A DNA stretch of 64,000 nucleotides. Origin: Streptomyces sp. NBC_01460 (GTDB lineage: Bacteria; Actinomycetota; Actinomycetes; Streptomycetales; Streptomycetaceae). Location: positions 3,844,001 through 3,908,000 of the forward strand of contig NZ_CP109473.1 in assembly GCF_036227405.1 (NCBI RefSeq), read 5' to 3'. Under the pieces are notes generated by a model, which made no database searches, was not told the origin of the DNA, and saw only the letters and a program-made list of their open reading frames with translations. Positions 25,959 through 34,766 of this stretch are shown piece after piece (within the stretch, counting starts at the first letter, position 1; each line of letters starts with the position of its first letter). The translations under genes were made by a program, and so were the position numbers.

Positions 25959-28900
25959 CGCTGGGCTTCTTGGTCGTCGTGTGTGGCGGGTCCGACAAGT
26001 TCGGCGTCGACACTGGGCAAAACGGCGAGAAAGGCGAGTACTTCGAAGTCATTGGTCCCGGCGAAGCCTCCTGCGGCAGCGGCCTGGGTGCCGTCCAGGC
26101 TGAACAGGCTGGCAACCGCGCGCTCTTCCTCCTTGCCAGTGATGGAGCGTACAGCGGCAGCAAGGGCCTTCCGGGCTACCCCCATGTCGGCGCCGCGCCG
26201 GGTCCGGGCGTCGAACAGCGCGGTGAGCCCCGGGTCAACCTGGCCCTGCTCGGCACTGACCCTGCGCACCCGGTCGAGGATGCGCTTGGTCTGGGTATGG
26301 CTGAGCTGCACCACCCCCTCCTCCCCGACGTGGATGAGGTAGTGAGGGGCAAGTGGGTCGCCGGCCTGCACGGCCCGATCGGCAGCCTGGCCTTCGGCAC
26401 GTAGGCAGAAGATCAGTCCGGGTGGGACGTCACCATCGGCGTCCGCGACCGCGTGAACTCCGAGTGGCTCCGCATCCAGCTCGCCGGGGTGTCGCTTAGC
26501 GTAATCGGCGAGGTCGATGCGCAGATCGGTGAGGGTGAGGTCAGCGATGGACACACCGGTCGACAGGTCCTCAAGGTCGAGGACGGAGTCCTGGAGCTTG
26601 AGGAGTTGTGCGCGCCGGTATTCGAGATCGTTCATCGGGTCGCCGACACTGGTCTCGATGACGTTCTCTTCGCCGGTGGCGGAGATGTCGAGGAGCACCA
26701 TGCGGCCCGTGACTCGCTGCTCGAGGCCGATGTATTCCTCCAGGTCCATCTGCGGCCAGAAGTTGACGAGCTGGATCCGAGCGCTGCGCGAACCGAGGCG
26801 GTCGATGCGGCCGAACCGCTGGATGATACGCACCGGGTTCCAGTGGATGTCGTAGTTCGCGAGCCAGTCGCAGTCCTGCAGATTTTGGCCCTCGGAGATG
26901 CAGTCCGTGGCAATGAGCAGGTCGAGCTCGCCTTCTCCAGCCAGGTCGTCCGGGCGTTGCTTCGAGCGCGGGGAGAACGCAGAGAGGATGCCGGGAAGAT
27001 CGCGGCGCAGCTTGAGCGTGGTGCGGTTATTCCCGGATCCCGTCACCAAGCCAGCCTCGACGCCGAGTTCGGCCCGCGCCCATTCGGCGAGCTCTTCATA
27101 CAGATAGGCGGCGGTGTCCGCGAAAGCAGTGAACACGATGGCCTTGCGATTGCCCGGGTTGACGGGGTTGCGAACCTTGTCCGCGATCAGCTGCTTAAGG
27201 TGGCCTAGTTTCGCGTCACGCTCTGGTATCACCTGCTCGGCCCGGTACAGCATCGCGGAGAGGCGCTCATGGTCCTCCAGGAGGTCCTGGCGCCAGCGGA
27301 TCAAGTCCATGTCCGCGATGAGAACCCTGATCTTGCCACCACCGATCGCCAGCTCGTCCGAGCGCAGGTCGTCGCGCTCCTCCTCGTCGAGAGAGTCAGA
27401 GCGGTAGTAGGTCTCGTGGCGGTCGATCGCACCCAGGTGCGCGTCGATGCGCTCCAGCTGCCGGCTCACCGTCAACCGGAAGGAGTGGACGGAACTCTCC
27501 AGCCGCTTGAGGATGTTCACCCTCATCAGGTTGACCAGGCTCTGCTCTCGGTCGGCCTGCTGGAAACTACCCTTGCCACTCTTCAGGCGAGTCGCGTACT
27601 TATCGGCGTACTCGGCCCGTTTGTCCGGTCGCAGGTAGTGCATGGGCGAGTACGCGGCCAGATTGAGCTTGCGGATCTGGTCGTTGAGTTCCCCGATGGC
27701 ACCGAAGTCACCCTGTGTGTCGATATCCGACTTCACGTTGAGCGGCGCGAGGCGCTCGGGGAAGGATCCAGTCTCGGCAGTGCCGTAGTACTTCTCGATG
27801 TGCTTGCGCGAGCGGGCGATGGTCAGCATGTCGAGCAGCGTGAAATAGTCGAAGCCCAGCATGTCCACGAGTAGGGCTGGGGTACGCCCCTCTGGGCCAA
27901 GTTCCTGCCACCGCTTGAACTGGCGCTGCGCGACGCGTACGGTCTCGGCGATGCTGGCGATACCGTACGGCGCCAAGGCCGTGTCGTCGTTCTCGGTAGC
28001 GAAGGCGATCTGGTTGCGCAAGTCCGCAAGCCGGTTGTTGACCGGGGTGGCCGAGAGCATCAGGATGCGGGTCTTCACGCCCTCCTGAATGATCTGGCGC
28101 ATCAGGCGGTCGTAGCGAGTCTCGCCGTTCTGCTTCGGAGAGTTGGCGTTGCGGAAGTTGTGCGACTCATCGATGACCACCAGGTCGTAGTTACCCCAGT
28201 TGACGTGCGCAAGGTCGATGTCGCCCGAGCTGCCGGACTCACGGGACAGATCGGTGTGGTTGAGCACGTCGTAATTGAAGCGATCTGCAGCGAGGAGGTT
28301 TCGGCGGTCGTTCGCCGTGTACATCGTCCAGTTGTCTCGCAGCCGCTTCGGGCAGAGTACTAGCACCCGGTCGTTGCGCAGCTCGTGGTACTTGATCACG
28401 GCGAGCGCCTCGAAGGTTTTCCCCAGGCCGACGCTGTCCGCAATGATGCAGCCGCCGTAGCGATCCAGCTTGTCGATCGCACCGATGACGCCGTCCCGCT
28501 GGAACTTGTACAGCTTTCCCCACACCACGGTGTCGTGGATGCCGGTCTTCGCATCGATGACCGTGTCCTCGTCCAGCTCCCCGCCAGCAGCGCTAAACAG
28601 ATGGTGGAGCATGAGGTGGTAAATGCGCTCCGGGTCGCGATAGCGCCCGAGGGCACGCATCTGCTCCAGCAGCGGGCCCGCTTCAAGAGAAGCGGGCGTG
28701 CTCTCCCACATCGCCTCGAAGAGTGCAGGAGCGAGAGCGGCCGCCTCGCTCTCGTTGTCGGAGCGCAGGATCGACGTGTACGGATTACCAGGGGCCAGGC
28801 CGAGGCCGGCACGATCGAAGCCGAAAGAGCCCTGGGCCAGCGAAATCACTTCACCCGAACCCGCGCGGGCAACCAGAACACCCTGGGGAAGAGCGTGGAA

Positions 28901-29212
28901 CGCCGCATGCCGCATCTCGGCCCGCCGAGCCAGCCACTCGGCGCACGACGCAGCAAGGTAGCGGCTCGACAGGCGGTTGCGGGCAGCGCGATCAAGTTCG
29001 CCGCCCAGCAGGTGCAGATCGGCGCCTGCGCCCGGAAGCAGAAGTCGAGCCTGTTCCAGCTTGGCCAGCTCGTCGCGGAGCTCCTCGAATGCGTACACAG
29101 AGAAGGTCGACGAGGCGAGGTCCACAGCCCCGCCTGGTCTCAAACTCGGACGTACCGCGTCAATCAAGCGGTCGCTTCCTTTGTTACTTACGACCTTCAA
29201 CGCATCCCCCAT
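25955..29212 (-). CDS. SNF2-like helicase with N-terminal PLD-like domain (anti-phage type)
   Basis: About 1085 residues. The N-terminal 170 residues (DLASSTFSVYAFEELRDEL onward) look like the phospholipase D-like domain of anti-phage helicases, but I see no HKD motif. SF2 motifs follow: IIADSVGLGKTFEA (Walker A, about 255), VVIDESHNFRN (DESH), LMLSATPVNN, then ATDCISEGQNLQDC and RIIQRFGRIDRLGS (motif VI, about 805). The spacing resembles Rad54/RapA-type translocases. ATG 29212 or GTG 29230 may start it; neither has a strong ribosome site. First gene of the operon helicase-DUF4391-mod-res, probably a restriction-like defence system needing DNA translocation. Confidence 0.85.
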   Translation of the reverse strand: MGDALKVVSNKGSDRLIDAVRPSLRPGGAVDLASSTFSVYAFEELRDELAKLEQARLLLPGAGADLHLLGGELDRAARNRLSSRYLAASCAEWLARRAEMRHAAFHALPQGVLVARAGSGEVISLAQGSFGFDRAGLGLAPGNPYTSILRSDNESEAAALAPALFEAMWESTPASLEAGPLLEQMRALGRYRDPERIYHLMLHHLFSAAGGELDEDTVIDAKTGIHDTVVWGKLYKFQRDGVIGAIDKLDRYGGCIIADSVGLGKTFEALAVIKYHELRNDRVLVLCPKRLRDNWTMYTANDRRNLLAADRFNYDVLNHTDLSRESGSSGDIDLAHVNWGNYDLVVIDESHNFRNANSPKQNGETRYDRLMRQIIQEGVKTRILMLSATPVNNRLADLRNQIAFATENDDTALAPYGIASIAETVRVAQRQFKRWQELGPEGRTPALLVDMLGFDYFTLLDMLTIARSRKHIEKYYGTAETGSFPERLAPLNVKSDIDTQGDFGAIGELNDQIRKLNLAAYSPMHYLRPDKRAEYADKYATRLKSGKGSFQQADREQSLVNLMRVNILKRLESSVHSFRLTVSRQLERIDAHLGAIDRHETYYRSDSLDEEERDDLRSDELAIGGGKIRVLIADMDLIRWRQDLLEDHERLSAMLYRAEQVIPERDAKLGHLKQLIADKVRNPVNPGNRKAIVFTAFADTAAYLYEELAEWARAELGVEAGLVTGSGNNRTTLKLRRDLPGILSAFSPRSKQRPDDLAGEGELDLLIATDCISEGQNLQDCDWLANYDIHWNPVRIIQRFGRIDRLGSRSARIQLVNFWPQMDLEEYIGLEQRVTGRMVLLDISATGEENVIETSVGDPMNDLEYRRAQLLKLQDSVLDLEDLSTGVSIADLTLTDLRIDLADYAKRHPGELDAEPLGVHAVADADGDVPPGLIFCLRAEGQAADRAVQAGDPLAPHYLIHVGEEGVVQLSHTQTKRILDRVRRVSAEQGQVDPGLTALFDARTRRGADMGVARKALAAAVRSITGKEEERAVASLFSLDGTQAAAAGGFAGTNDFEVLAFLAVLPSVDAELVGPATHDDQEAQR

Positions 29213-29360
29213 GACGTCGGTCCGAACCACCGCCTCGCTGAGGCACGTCTAGTCAGCCTACTAACACCGTCACTGCGTATGGGACGCTGGCGGAAACCTT
29301 GTGCAGCTGTCATCGAATGCGGTGGCTTGGACCGAGTGCACCCCGGGCAGGGAGCCATAC

Positions 29361-29924
29361 ATGGGCGATCTCATCGGGGACTGGGCGACGCACATCACGA
29401 GGGCTAAGCTCGGCTACGCACTTCCACGGAGGTGGGCGCATACGCAGGGAGTGGCATTCCGCGCCGCCGAAGTAGGCCCGGCCCTCAACCTAGACGCTGG
29501 CCTTCTTGTAGCCGCCGCCACGCTGCATGACATTGGGTATGCGCCTCGCCTGGCGGTGACGGGGTTCCATCCGCTGGACGGAGCCCGGTTCCTTCGTGAC
29601 AAGCATGGCGCCGACGAGCGGCTGGTGCGGCTGGTCGCAAACCACTCGTTCGCACTGTTGGAGGCCGAGGAGCGGGGCCTGCGGGAGGAGCTCGCGGCCG
29701 AGTTCCCCTTGCTGGATGAGCCGCTGCTGGTGGACGCCCTCGTGTACTGCGACATGACCACCACGCCCGACGGCGACCGAACCACCGCGCAGGACCGGGT
29801 CGCGGAGATCCGCAGCCGCTACGGGGACGACAGCATGGTCGGGCGGTTCATCCGCCGGGCGGCACCGGAGATCTTTGCCTCCGTGGAGCGAGTGGAAGCC
29901 GCCCTGGCAGCTCACCCGAGATAG
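29361..29924 (+). CDS. HD-domain phosphohydrolase
   Basis: A 187-residue protein with an HD metal-binding set: RWAHTQGV (first His), AATLHDIGYAP (HD pair), and downstream FHPLDGARFL and LVANHS. HD enzymes hydrolyse nucleotide or other phosphate esters. ATG 29361 follows GGGAG at six bases; the frame from 29301 lacks one. It diverges from the helicase operon (148-bp gap) and its 3' end overlaps the converging NUDIX gene by 13 bp. It may belong to the nucleotide-chemistry cassette that follows; the substrate is unknown. Confidence 0.85.
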   Translation: MGDLIGDWATHITRAKLGYALPRRWAHTQGVAFRAAEVGPALNLDAGLLVAAATLHDIGYAPRLAVTGFHPLDGARFLRDKHGADERLVRLVANHSFALLEAEERGLREELAAEFPLLDEPLLVDALVYCDMTTTPDGDRTTAQDRVAEIRSRYGDDSMVGRFIRRAAPEIFASVERVEAALAAHPR

Positions 29925-30379
29925 GGGTAGGTGCCGGCGAGGTAGTCCCCGATCTGCTGGCGCATGCTCGGGTGGATGTCGTACTGGTCCAGGTCGGCCG
30001 GCTGGACGTAGCGGACGCCGTCGGCCTCGTCGTTGATCGTGGGTGCTCCGCCGACCGGGCGGCCGATGTAGCTGTTCTCGTACTGCTGGCGAATCTCGCC
30101 GTCGGTGTAGGCGACGATGTGGTTGGGGTTGGTGTAGACGCCGAGGAAGCCGGTGATCTCCGCGATGATGCCGGTCTCCTCCAGGCACTCACGCACCGCG
30201 CATTCGGCCGCGGTCTCGCCGATGTCCTGGGCTCCGCCGGGAAGCGCCCACTGGCCTGTATCGCGGCGGCGCTGGAGGAGTATGGCGCCGGTCTCGTCGA
30301 CGACGAGCAGGTTGCTCGCCGGGATGAGGGTGTTCGCCTTCGGGGCGGTGGGGTCGTTGTAGTACTCAGTCCTGCCCAT
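29912..30379 (-). CDS. NUDIX hydrolase (first copy)
   Basis: A 155-residue protein with a full NUDIX box: GGAQDIGETAAECAVRECLEETGI (about residues 46-69; Gly, paired Glu and REcLEEtG all present), so it should cleave a nucleoside diphosphate linked to another group. ATG 30379 has AGGAGAGGA upstream, and it starts 14 bases before the XRE gene ends, so the two are translationally coupled. The substrate is not predictable. Confidence 0.9.
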   Translation of the reverse strand: MGRTEYYNDPTAPKANTLIPASNLLVVDETGAILLQRRRDTGQWALPGGAQDIGETAAECAVRECLEETGIIAEITGFLGVYTNPNHIVAYTDGEIRQQYENSYIGRPVGGAPTINDEADGVRYVQPADLDQYDIHPSMRQQIGDYLAGTYPYLG

Positions 30380-31139
30380 GGCCGGCAGTCCTCTCCTGGT
30401 CAGGTGCCCACGACCGCGCTGCGGCCCAGACGGCGTCGAAGCTCTGAGCGTAGTTGTCGAACCAGCCAGTGCCGTCAGTCCTCTTGAGGTGGAAGAGAGG
30501 GTTGGCGCTGGCCGGTTGGCCCCAGACGTGGGGGTTGACGAGCAGGTTGTCGTCGTAACGGAACATGGACGTGTAGAGCGTGGTGTCGTGGAGCCGCACG
30601 GCACACCCTGTCTCGCCGAGCAGCGGGCGGTAATACGTCAGTGAGGCGCGGATCTTCGCGGCGAGGGTGTCGCCGATTCCCTCCTCGCGGCCCCGGAGCG
30701 CGACTGCCTGCCCGTCCGGGTCGCCGAAGCACAGGCGTACCCGCACCCCTTCTGCCGCACGCTCGGAAAGCATCTTGGCGACATGGGGGTTGGACTGAGC
30801 GAAGAAGGTGCCGGAGAAGACCAGGACGGCGATCTCCTTCCGGGCCTCTCGCAGCAGTGTGAGCCAGACGTCCCTGGGCACACTGGCCCGGTTCGGGTGG
30901 GTGCCGACGAGCTCGGAACCTGAGCCGTCCTGTGGCCGACCGAGTCTGTTGGATGGTTCAGGCCACAGGAAGGTCTCCTCCACACGCAGGTGTCGCGCGA
31001 CGCGGAATCGATGCCGGGCGTGGGGGATGCGCCCGCCGAGCCACCGGCTCACGGTTTTGGGGTCTACCTCGCAGACCTCGGCCAGCGAGTCGGGCGATAC
31101 GCCACGTTGGCCGAGCACAGTGCGCAGTCGGTCGTTCAC
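30366..31139 (-). CDS. XRE-type regulator with C-terminal DUF5919-like (PLD-fold) domain
   Basis: A 257-residue protein. Residues 1-60 form a helix-turn-helix (SLAEVCEVDPKTVSRWLGGR). The rest (WLTLLREARKEIAVLVFSG, VRVRLCFGDPDG, DTTLYTSMFRYDDNLLVNPH) resembles the DUF5919/phospholipase D-like fold used as a ligand sensor by some actinomycete regulators. It starts with GTG 31139 and is coupled to the NUDIX gene. It is divergent (95-bp gap) from HAD and the downstream plus-strand cassette, so it is the natural candidate for controlling both arms. The ligand is unknown. Confidence 0.85.
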   Translation of the reverse strand: MNDRLRTVLGQRGVSPDSLAEVCEVDPKTVSRWLGGRIPHARHRFRVARHLRVEETFLWPEPSNRLGRPQDGSGSELVGTHPNRASVPRDVWLTLLREARKEIAVLVFSGTFFAQSNPHVAKMLSERAAEGVRVRLCFGDPDGQAVALRGREEGIGDTLAAKIRASLTYYRPLLGETGCAVRLHDTTLYTSMFRYDDNLLVNPHVWGQPASANPLFHLKRTDGTGWFDNYAQSFDAVWAAARSWAPDQERTAGHGQD

Positions 31140-31234
31140 AGAGCCAATCGAATCGCCACACAGCGTGATCGCGCAAGAACGTTTTGGGACGCTACGGCTG
31201 AAACGCGCCCCCTGAGTCTGTCTACGCTGGCGGC

Positions 31235-31927
31235 ATGGAGCTCTTCGTCCTGTGGGACATCGACCACACCCTCATCGAGAACGCGGGGGTGAGCAAAGAA
31301 ATCTACGCCGCCGCCTTCGCCGCCCTTTCGGGCCGCGAGCCAGCGGGGCCGGCGCGAACTGAGGGGCGTACGGATCGACTGATCATGAGCGACATGTTCA
31401 TCCGCGAAGAGCTCCCCGTACCCGACTGGCACTTCGTCGAGACCGCACTCGCCCGGGCGGGGGAAGTGCGCCTGGATGAACTGAGCAGGCGCGGGACCGC
31501 CCTGCCCGGTGTCCATGAGGCGTTGAAGGCCGCTTCCACCCAGAGCGGGTGGACCTCCTCCGTCCTCACCGGCAACATCGCCGCCAACGCCCGAGTGAAG
31601 CTTGCCGCGTTCGGCCTGGATTCCCTGCTGGATCTGTCAGTGGGGGCATACGGGGCGGACGCCGAACTCCGCCCCGATCTGGTCGCTGTCGCCCGCGAGC
31701 GCGTGCTCCGGCTTCGTGGCGTTTCTGCCGACGTTCCCACCGTCCTCGTCGGAGACACCCCTCGTGATGTGGAGGCGGCTCTCACGACGGGGTCCCGGAT
31801 CCTCGCGGTCGCCTCCGGCATCCATGCTCCGCAGGAGCTGACCGCTGCCGGCGCAGCCGAAGTCCTGCCCGACCTGTCGGACACGAAGCGTCTCCTCGGC
31901 ATCCTGGGGTCTTTCGCAGGCCGCTGA
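31235..31927 (+). CDS. HAD-superfamily hydrolase
   Basis: A 230-residue phosphatase of the HAD type with a helical cap. Motif I is LWDIDHTLIE (nucleophile and acid Asp), motif II is SVLTGN, and motif IV is VLVGDTPRDVEAA, with an Arg/Lys-containing segment between. Such enzymes remove phosphate from small metabolites, often nucleotides. ATG 31235 has no clear ribosome site, only TACGCT six bases before the final spacer, so the message may be leaderless. First gene on the plus-strand arm of the cassette; 104 bp separate it from the radical SAM gene. Confidence 0.88.
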   Translation: MELFVLWDIDHTLIENAGVSKEIYAAAFAALSGREPAGPARTEGRTDRLIMSDMFIREELPVPDWHFVETALARAGEVRLDELSRRGTALPGVHEALKAASTQSGWTSSVLTGNIAANARVKLAAFGLDSLLDLSVGAYGADAELRPDLVAVARERVLRLRGVSADVPTVLVGDTPRDVEAALTTGSRILAVASGIHAPQELTAAGAAEVLPDLSDTKRLLGILGSFAGR

Positions 31928-32031
31928 AACGTCCCAGGACGTCCTCGGTCCGTCCCTGAACGCGGTGCCGAGGTCCCGGGGCAGAAGGCCACTATCAGGC
32001 TCCCAACAGGCAGTCAGCCGAAGGAGCCGAT

Positions 32032-32934
32032 GTGATCGGGGAAGTCACCGGGATCAGGAAGATCCGAATGCTGTACCTGCAGCTGCTCTACCGCTGCAAC
32101 TTCACGTGCCTGCACTGTTTCCACGGCAAGCGGCTCCAGTACGCCGACGTGTTCACCGTCGACGAAGCGACAAGCCTTCTCACCCTGATGCGGGACGAGT
32201 ACGGCACGGAGGCAGTGACCCTGCTCGGTGGGGAGCCGTTCGTTCACCGCCACCTCGCGCAGGTCGTCCTCCACGCCAATGTGGAGCTGGGCCAGCGGGT
32301 CGAGATCTGCACCAACGGGTACCGGATCGAGCGGCGCCTGACCGAGATCGCTCCGTACCTGGACATGCTCAGGGTCTCGCTGGAGGGAGTCGGATCGACC
32401 AACGACGGCATCCGCAGGCAAGGCAGCTACCAGAGCGCCTTGAACTCGCTCAGCCTTGCCCGGGACCTCGGCGTTCCGACGGGCGCCACCATGACCATCA
32501 CTTCGCGGAACATCGACGAGGTCCTCACTCTCGCCGGCGTGCTGGCGCGGCTCGGGGTCCGACAACTCAAGCTCCACCACCTGCGGCCGGTCGGCAACGC
32601 CGCTGACCACCCCGAGCTGCTGGTCACCGCCTCCTCCGCGTACGGCCGGCTCCGCGAAGAGCTCGCGTCTGCCGATCTGCCCCTGGAGGTGATCGTCGAC
32701 GAGGACCTCTCCGAGCACGGCGCCCCGCAGGTGTGCACGCCGTCCGACGGACCTCGCGAGATCGACCGCATCGAGGCCGACCCACGGGGTGCGCTGACCA
32801 TGTCCTGCAAGGCGGTCGGCAAGGACTCGCACGCCTTCTGGTACGAGAAGGCCGCCGGACGCATAGTCCACAAGCCCTCGGAATCCGACGAACTCACTCT
32901 CGCGGTACCGGACGTGGTGTACTCCCGTGCCTGA
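32032..32934 (+). CDS. Radical SAM protein
   Basis: A 300-residue radical SAM enzyme. CNFTCLHC (Cys at about 23, 27, 30) binds the 4Fe-4S cluster, and LLGGEPF and ICTNG are the SAM-contact motifs of the fold. The C-terminal region has two more cysteines (VCTPSDG and SCKAVGKDSHAF) but no full SPASM pattern. GTG 32032 follows AAGGAG. Its stop overlaps the P-loop kinase start by 8 bp. A radical SAM gene adjacent to a thymidylate-kinase-like gene recalls viperin-type antiviral loci, but viperin signatures are missing, so the reaction is unknown. Confidence 0.88.
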   Translation: MIGEVTGIRKIRMLYLQLLYRCNFTCLHCFHGKRLQYADVFTVDEATSLLTLMRDEYGTEAVTLLGGEPFVHRHLAQVVLHANVELGQRVEICTNGYRIERRLTEIAPYLDMLRVSLEGVGSTNDGIRRQGSYQSALNSLSLARDLGVPTGATMTITSRNIDEVLTLAGVLARLGVRQLKLHHLRPVGNAADHPELLVTASSAYGRLREELASADLPLEVIVDEDLSEHGAPQVCTPSDGPREIDRIEADPRGALTMSCKAVGKDSHAFWYEKAAGRIVHKPSESDELTLAVPDVVYSRA

Positions 32935-33568
32935 GCGCCCGCGCTTCGAGAGCCTGGAGGGATTACGCGGCACCGGCAAGTCCACCCTGGCACCGATGCT
33001 CGCCGCTGCCCGACAGGCCGTCCTCGTCCCCACCGTCCCATCCCTCTACCAGCCCCTCAGACACGCGGTCGATGAACGGACCAACGTAGAGGCGCGGATG
33101 TGCCTCTACCTCTCCGCGCTGTTCACCGCGGCCGAGGAGATCCAGCACCATCTCGACGCCGGCACCTCGGTCGTCGTCGAGAGCTACTTCGCCCGGTGCC
33201 TCGCCACCCACCGAGGTCTGGGTGCCCGGCTCGGTGTCACCCTGCCGAACCTGCTGCCGACACCCGTCACGTACCACCTGGTCTGCCAAGACGCCGAAAG
33301 ACAGCGCCGCCTCGCCGGACGGAACAAACCCGCCTCGCGATGGGACGTGCTGGTCGAGTCCGCTTCGGACCGAGTGATGGACGCCTACGTCTCATTCCCG
33401 ATGCATCACGTCGACACGACCGGGCGGGGGCCCGACGAGGTCCTGCGCGTGATCATGGACACCGATAGACAAGGAGCGCACTCCCATGCAGACACAGAGC
33501 CTGTGGGAGCACACCCTCACCTTCTTCCCCCAGTTCCTCGCAGCCTTGCGGGAACGCGTCGCCCCTGA
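32927..33568 (+). CDS. P-loop kinase, thymidylate kinase-like, with a TTA codon in the P-loop
   Basis: A 213-residue protein. The nucleotide-binding loop is LEGLRGTGKST (residues about 10-20). GTSVVVESYFARCLA resembles the DRY/E-S-Y region of thymidylate kinases, and a lid-like QRRLAGRNK follows. The Leu at residue 13 is coded by TTA (32963-32965), the rarest Streptomyces codon, read only by the bldA tRNA. GTG 32927 overlaps the radical SAM stop. The last 27 codons overlap the methyltransferase start (33486). The tail past about residue 185 looks non-domain. It probably phosphorylates a nucleotide or analogue made by its neighbours. Confidence 0.82.
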   Translation: MPERPRFESLEGLRGTGKSTLAPMLAAARQAVLVPTVPSLYQPLRHAVDERTNVEARMCLYLSALFTAAEEIQHHLDAGTSVVVESYFARCLATHRGLGARLGVTLPNLLPTPVTYHLVCQDAERQRRLAGRNKPASRWDVLVESASDRVMDAYVSFPMHHVDTTGRGPDEVLRVIMDTDRQGAHSHADTEPVGAHPHLLPPVPRSLAGTRRP

Positions 33569-34148
33569 CGCCACGGTCGCGGTAATCGGCGCGAGTGACG
33601 GCAAGTTCGTCCTGCCCCTCGCCGCCGCCGGATACCACGTCATCGCAGTCGAACGCGATGCGGTCGCCCTCCACGGGGGCGATGTGCATCTCCCGGGTGA
33701 CAGCCAGGCGCACGCGCTGGGCCTGATCGACCGACTGAAGCTCGAAGAACTCCACGAACGCGTAGAGGTTGTTGAGGGGGACTTCCTCGAAAACACCCCC
33801 CTGGGCCGGCAGTGCGCGGCGGTCTGGACGAGCTGCTCCTGGCACTACAGTGCCAACCACCACCGCCCGCTCGCCGAGTTCGTCGACCGCATGCAGCGCC
33901 TGGTCCGTCCGGGCGGTGTGTTCGGTGCGGAGTTCATGATGCCCGTCGAAAGACGCCACCACATGACCGAGCACTACACCTCACCCGAGCGCCTGCTCCC
34001 TCGCTTCCTCAGCGACTGGGAAGTCCTGCTCACCCTGCGCACGAACGAGTTCACGGAACGGCCCCACGTCGGCCAGCCGAACGACCACACCCACCGCATG
34101 GGCCTGCTCATGGCAGCCCGTACGTCCACCCTCACTGACCACTTCTGA
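33486..34148 (+). CDS. Class I SAM-dependent methyltransferase
   Basis: A 220-residue methyltransferase. Motif I is VAVIGASDGKFVLPLAAAGY, the acidic residue after beta 2 is in VIAVERDA, and RLVRPGGVFGAEF is the motif before strand 5. ATG 33486 is preceded by AAGGAG, giving an unusually long 83-bp overlap with the kinase gene. It lies between that kinase and the CYTH gene in a run of plus-strand genes with small gaps. The substrate is unknown; a small molecule is more likely than DNA, as no NPPY-type motif is present. Confidence 0.87.
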   Translation: MQTQSLWEHTLTFFPQFLAALRERVAPDATVAVIGASDGKFVLPLAAAGYHVIAVERDAVALHGGDVHLPGDSQAHALGLIDRLKLEELHERVEVVEGDFLENTPLGRQCAAVWTSCSWHYSANHHRPLAEFVDRMQRLVRPGGVFGAEFMMPVERRHHMTEHYTSPERLLPRFLSDWEVLLTLRTNEFTERPHVGQPNDHTHRMGLLMAARTSTLTDHF

Positions 34149-34159
34149 GAGAAGGACAC

Positions 34160-34747
34160 ATGAAGCACGAGTACGAGGCGAAGTTCCTGGCCGTCGACGC
34201 CGACGGCCTCCAGGCGAAGCTGGCCGCCCTCGGCGCCGACCGGGCGCTCCCCCGCACACTCCTCACCCGCAAGATCTTCGAGAACGACTCTCTGGACGGC
34301 GGGGCCTGGATCCGGCTGCGTGACGAGGGCACCCGCTCGACGCTCACGCTCAAGCAGGTCACCGACGCTACGACGATCGACGGCACCAAGGAGATCGAGA
34401 CCGAGGTGTCCGACCTGCACGCCATGGCCGACATCCTGCGCCAGGTCGGCCTCACGGAAGTCCGGTACCAGGAGAACTACCGCGAGGAGTGGCGCCTGGG
34501 TGAAGTCGCCTTCGACTTCGACACCTGGCCTGACCTCCCCACCTTCCTGGAGATCGAAGGGCCCGATGAGACATCGGTCCGTCAGGCCGCCGCCCTGCTG
34601 GATCTCGACTACTCCGAGGCCCGGTTCGGCAGCGTCGACGAGATCTACAAGAGCGAGTCCGGCCGTGACATCCTCGCCGAACCCACCCTCCTGTTCTCTG
34701 ACGCCGAAAAGCACGAGGACGCTGCCGCGACGCCCCAGAGCCTGTGA
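34160..34747 (+). CDS. CYTH-domain protein (class IV adenylate cyclase/triphosphatase-like)
   Basis: A 195-residue CYTH protein with the signature HEYEAKF (ExExK), further strands IRLRDEGTRSTLTLKQ, KEIETEV, FDFDTWPDLPTFLEIEGP, and basic/acidic tunnel residues. The family includes thiamine triphosphatases, inorganic triphosphatases and AC-IV cyclases, all binding triphosphate compounds with divalent metal. AGAAGG lies upstream of ATG 34160. It follows the methyltransferase by 11 bp. It might act on a triphosphate product of the cassette. Confidence 0.88.
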   Translation: MKHEYEAKFLAVDADGLQAKLAALGADRALPRTLLTRKIFENDSLDGGAWIRLRDEGTRSTLTLKQVTDATTIDGTKEIETEVSDLHAMADILRQVGLTEVRYQENYREEWRLGEVAFDFDTWPDLPTFLEIEGPDETSVRQAAALLDLDYSEARFGSVDEIYKSESGRDILAEPTLLFSDAEKHEDAAATPQSL

Positions 34748-34766
34748 GTCCGGGGCGGACGAGCGA

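Noticed and set aside
32032..32934. Radical SAM gene as a prokaryotic viperin
   Set aside because: The motif CNFTCLHC and the C-terminal cysteine segments do not match the viperin signature; only the neighbourhood is similar.
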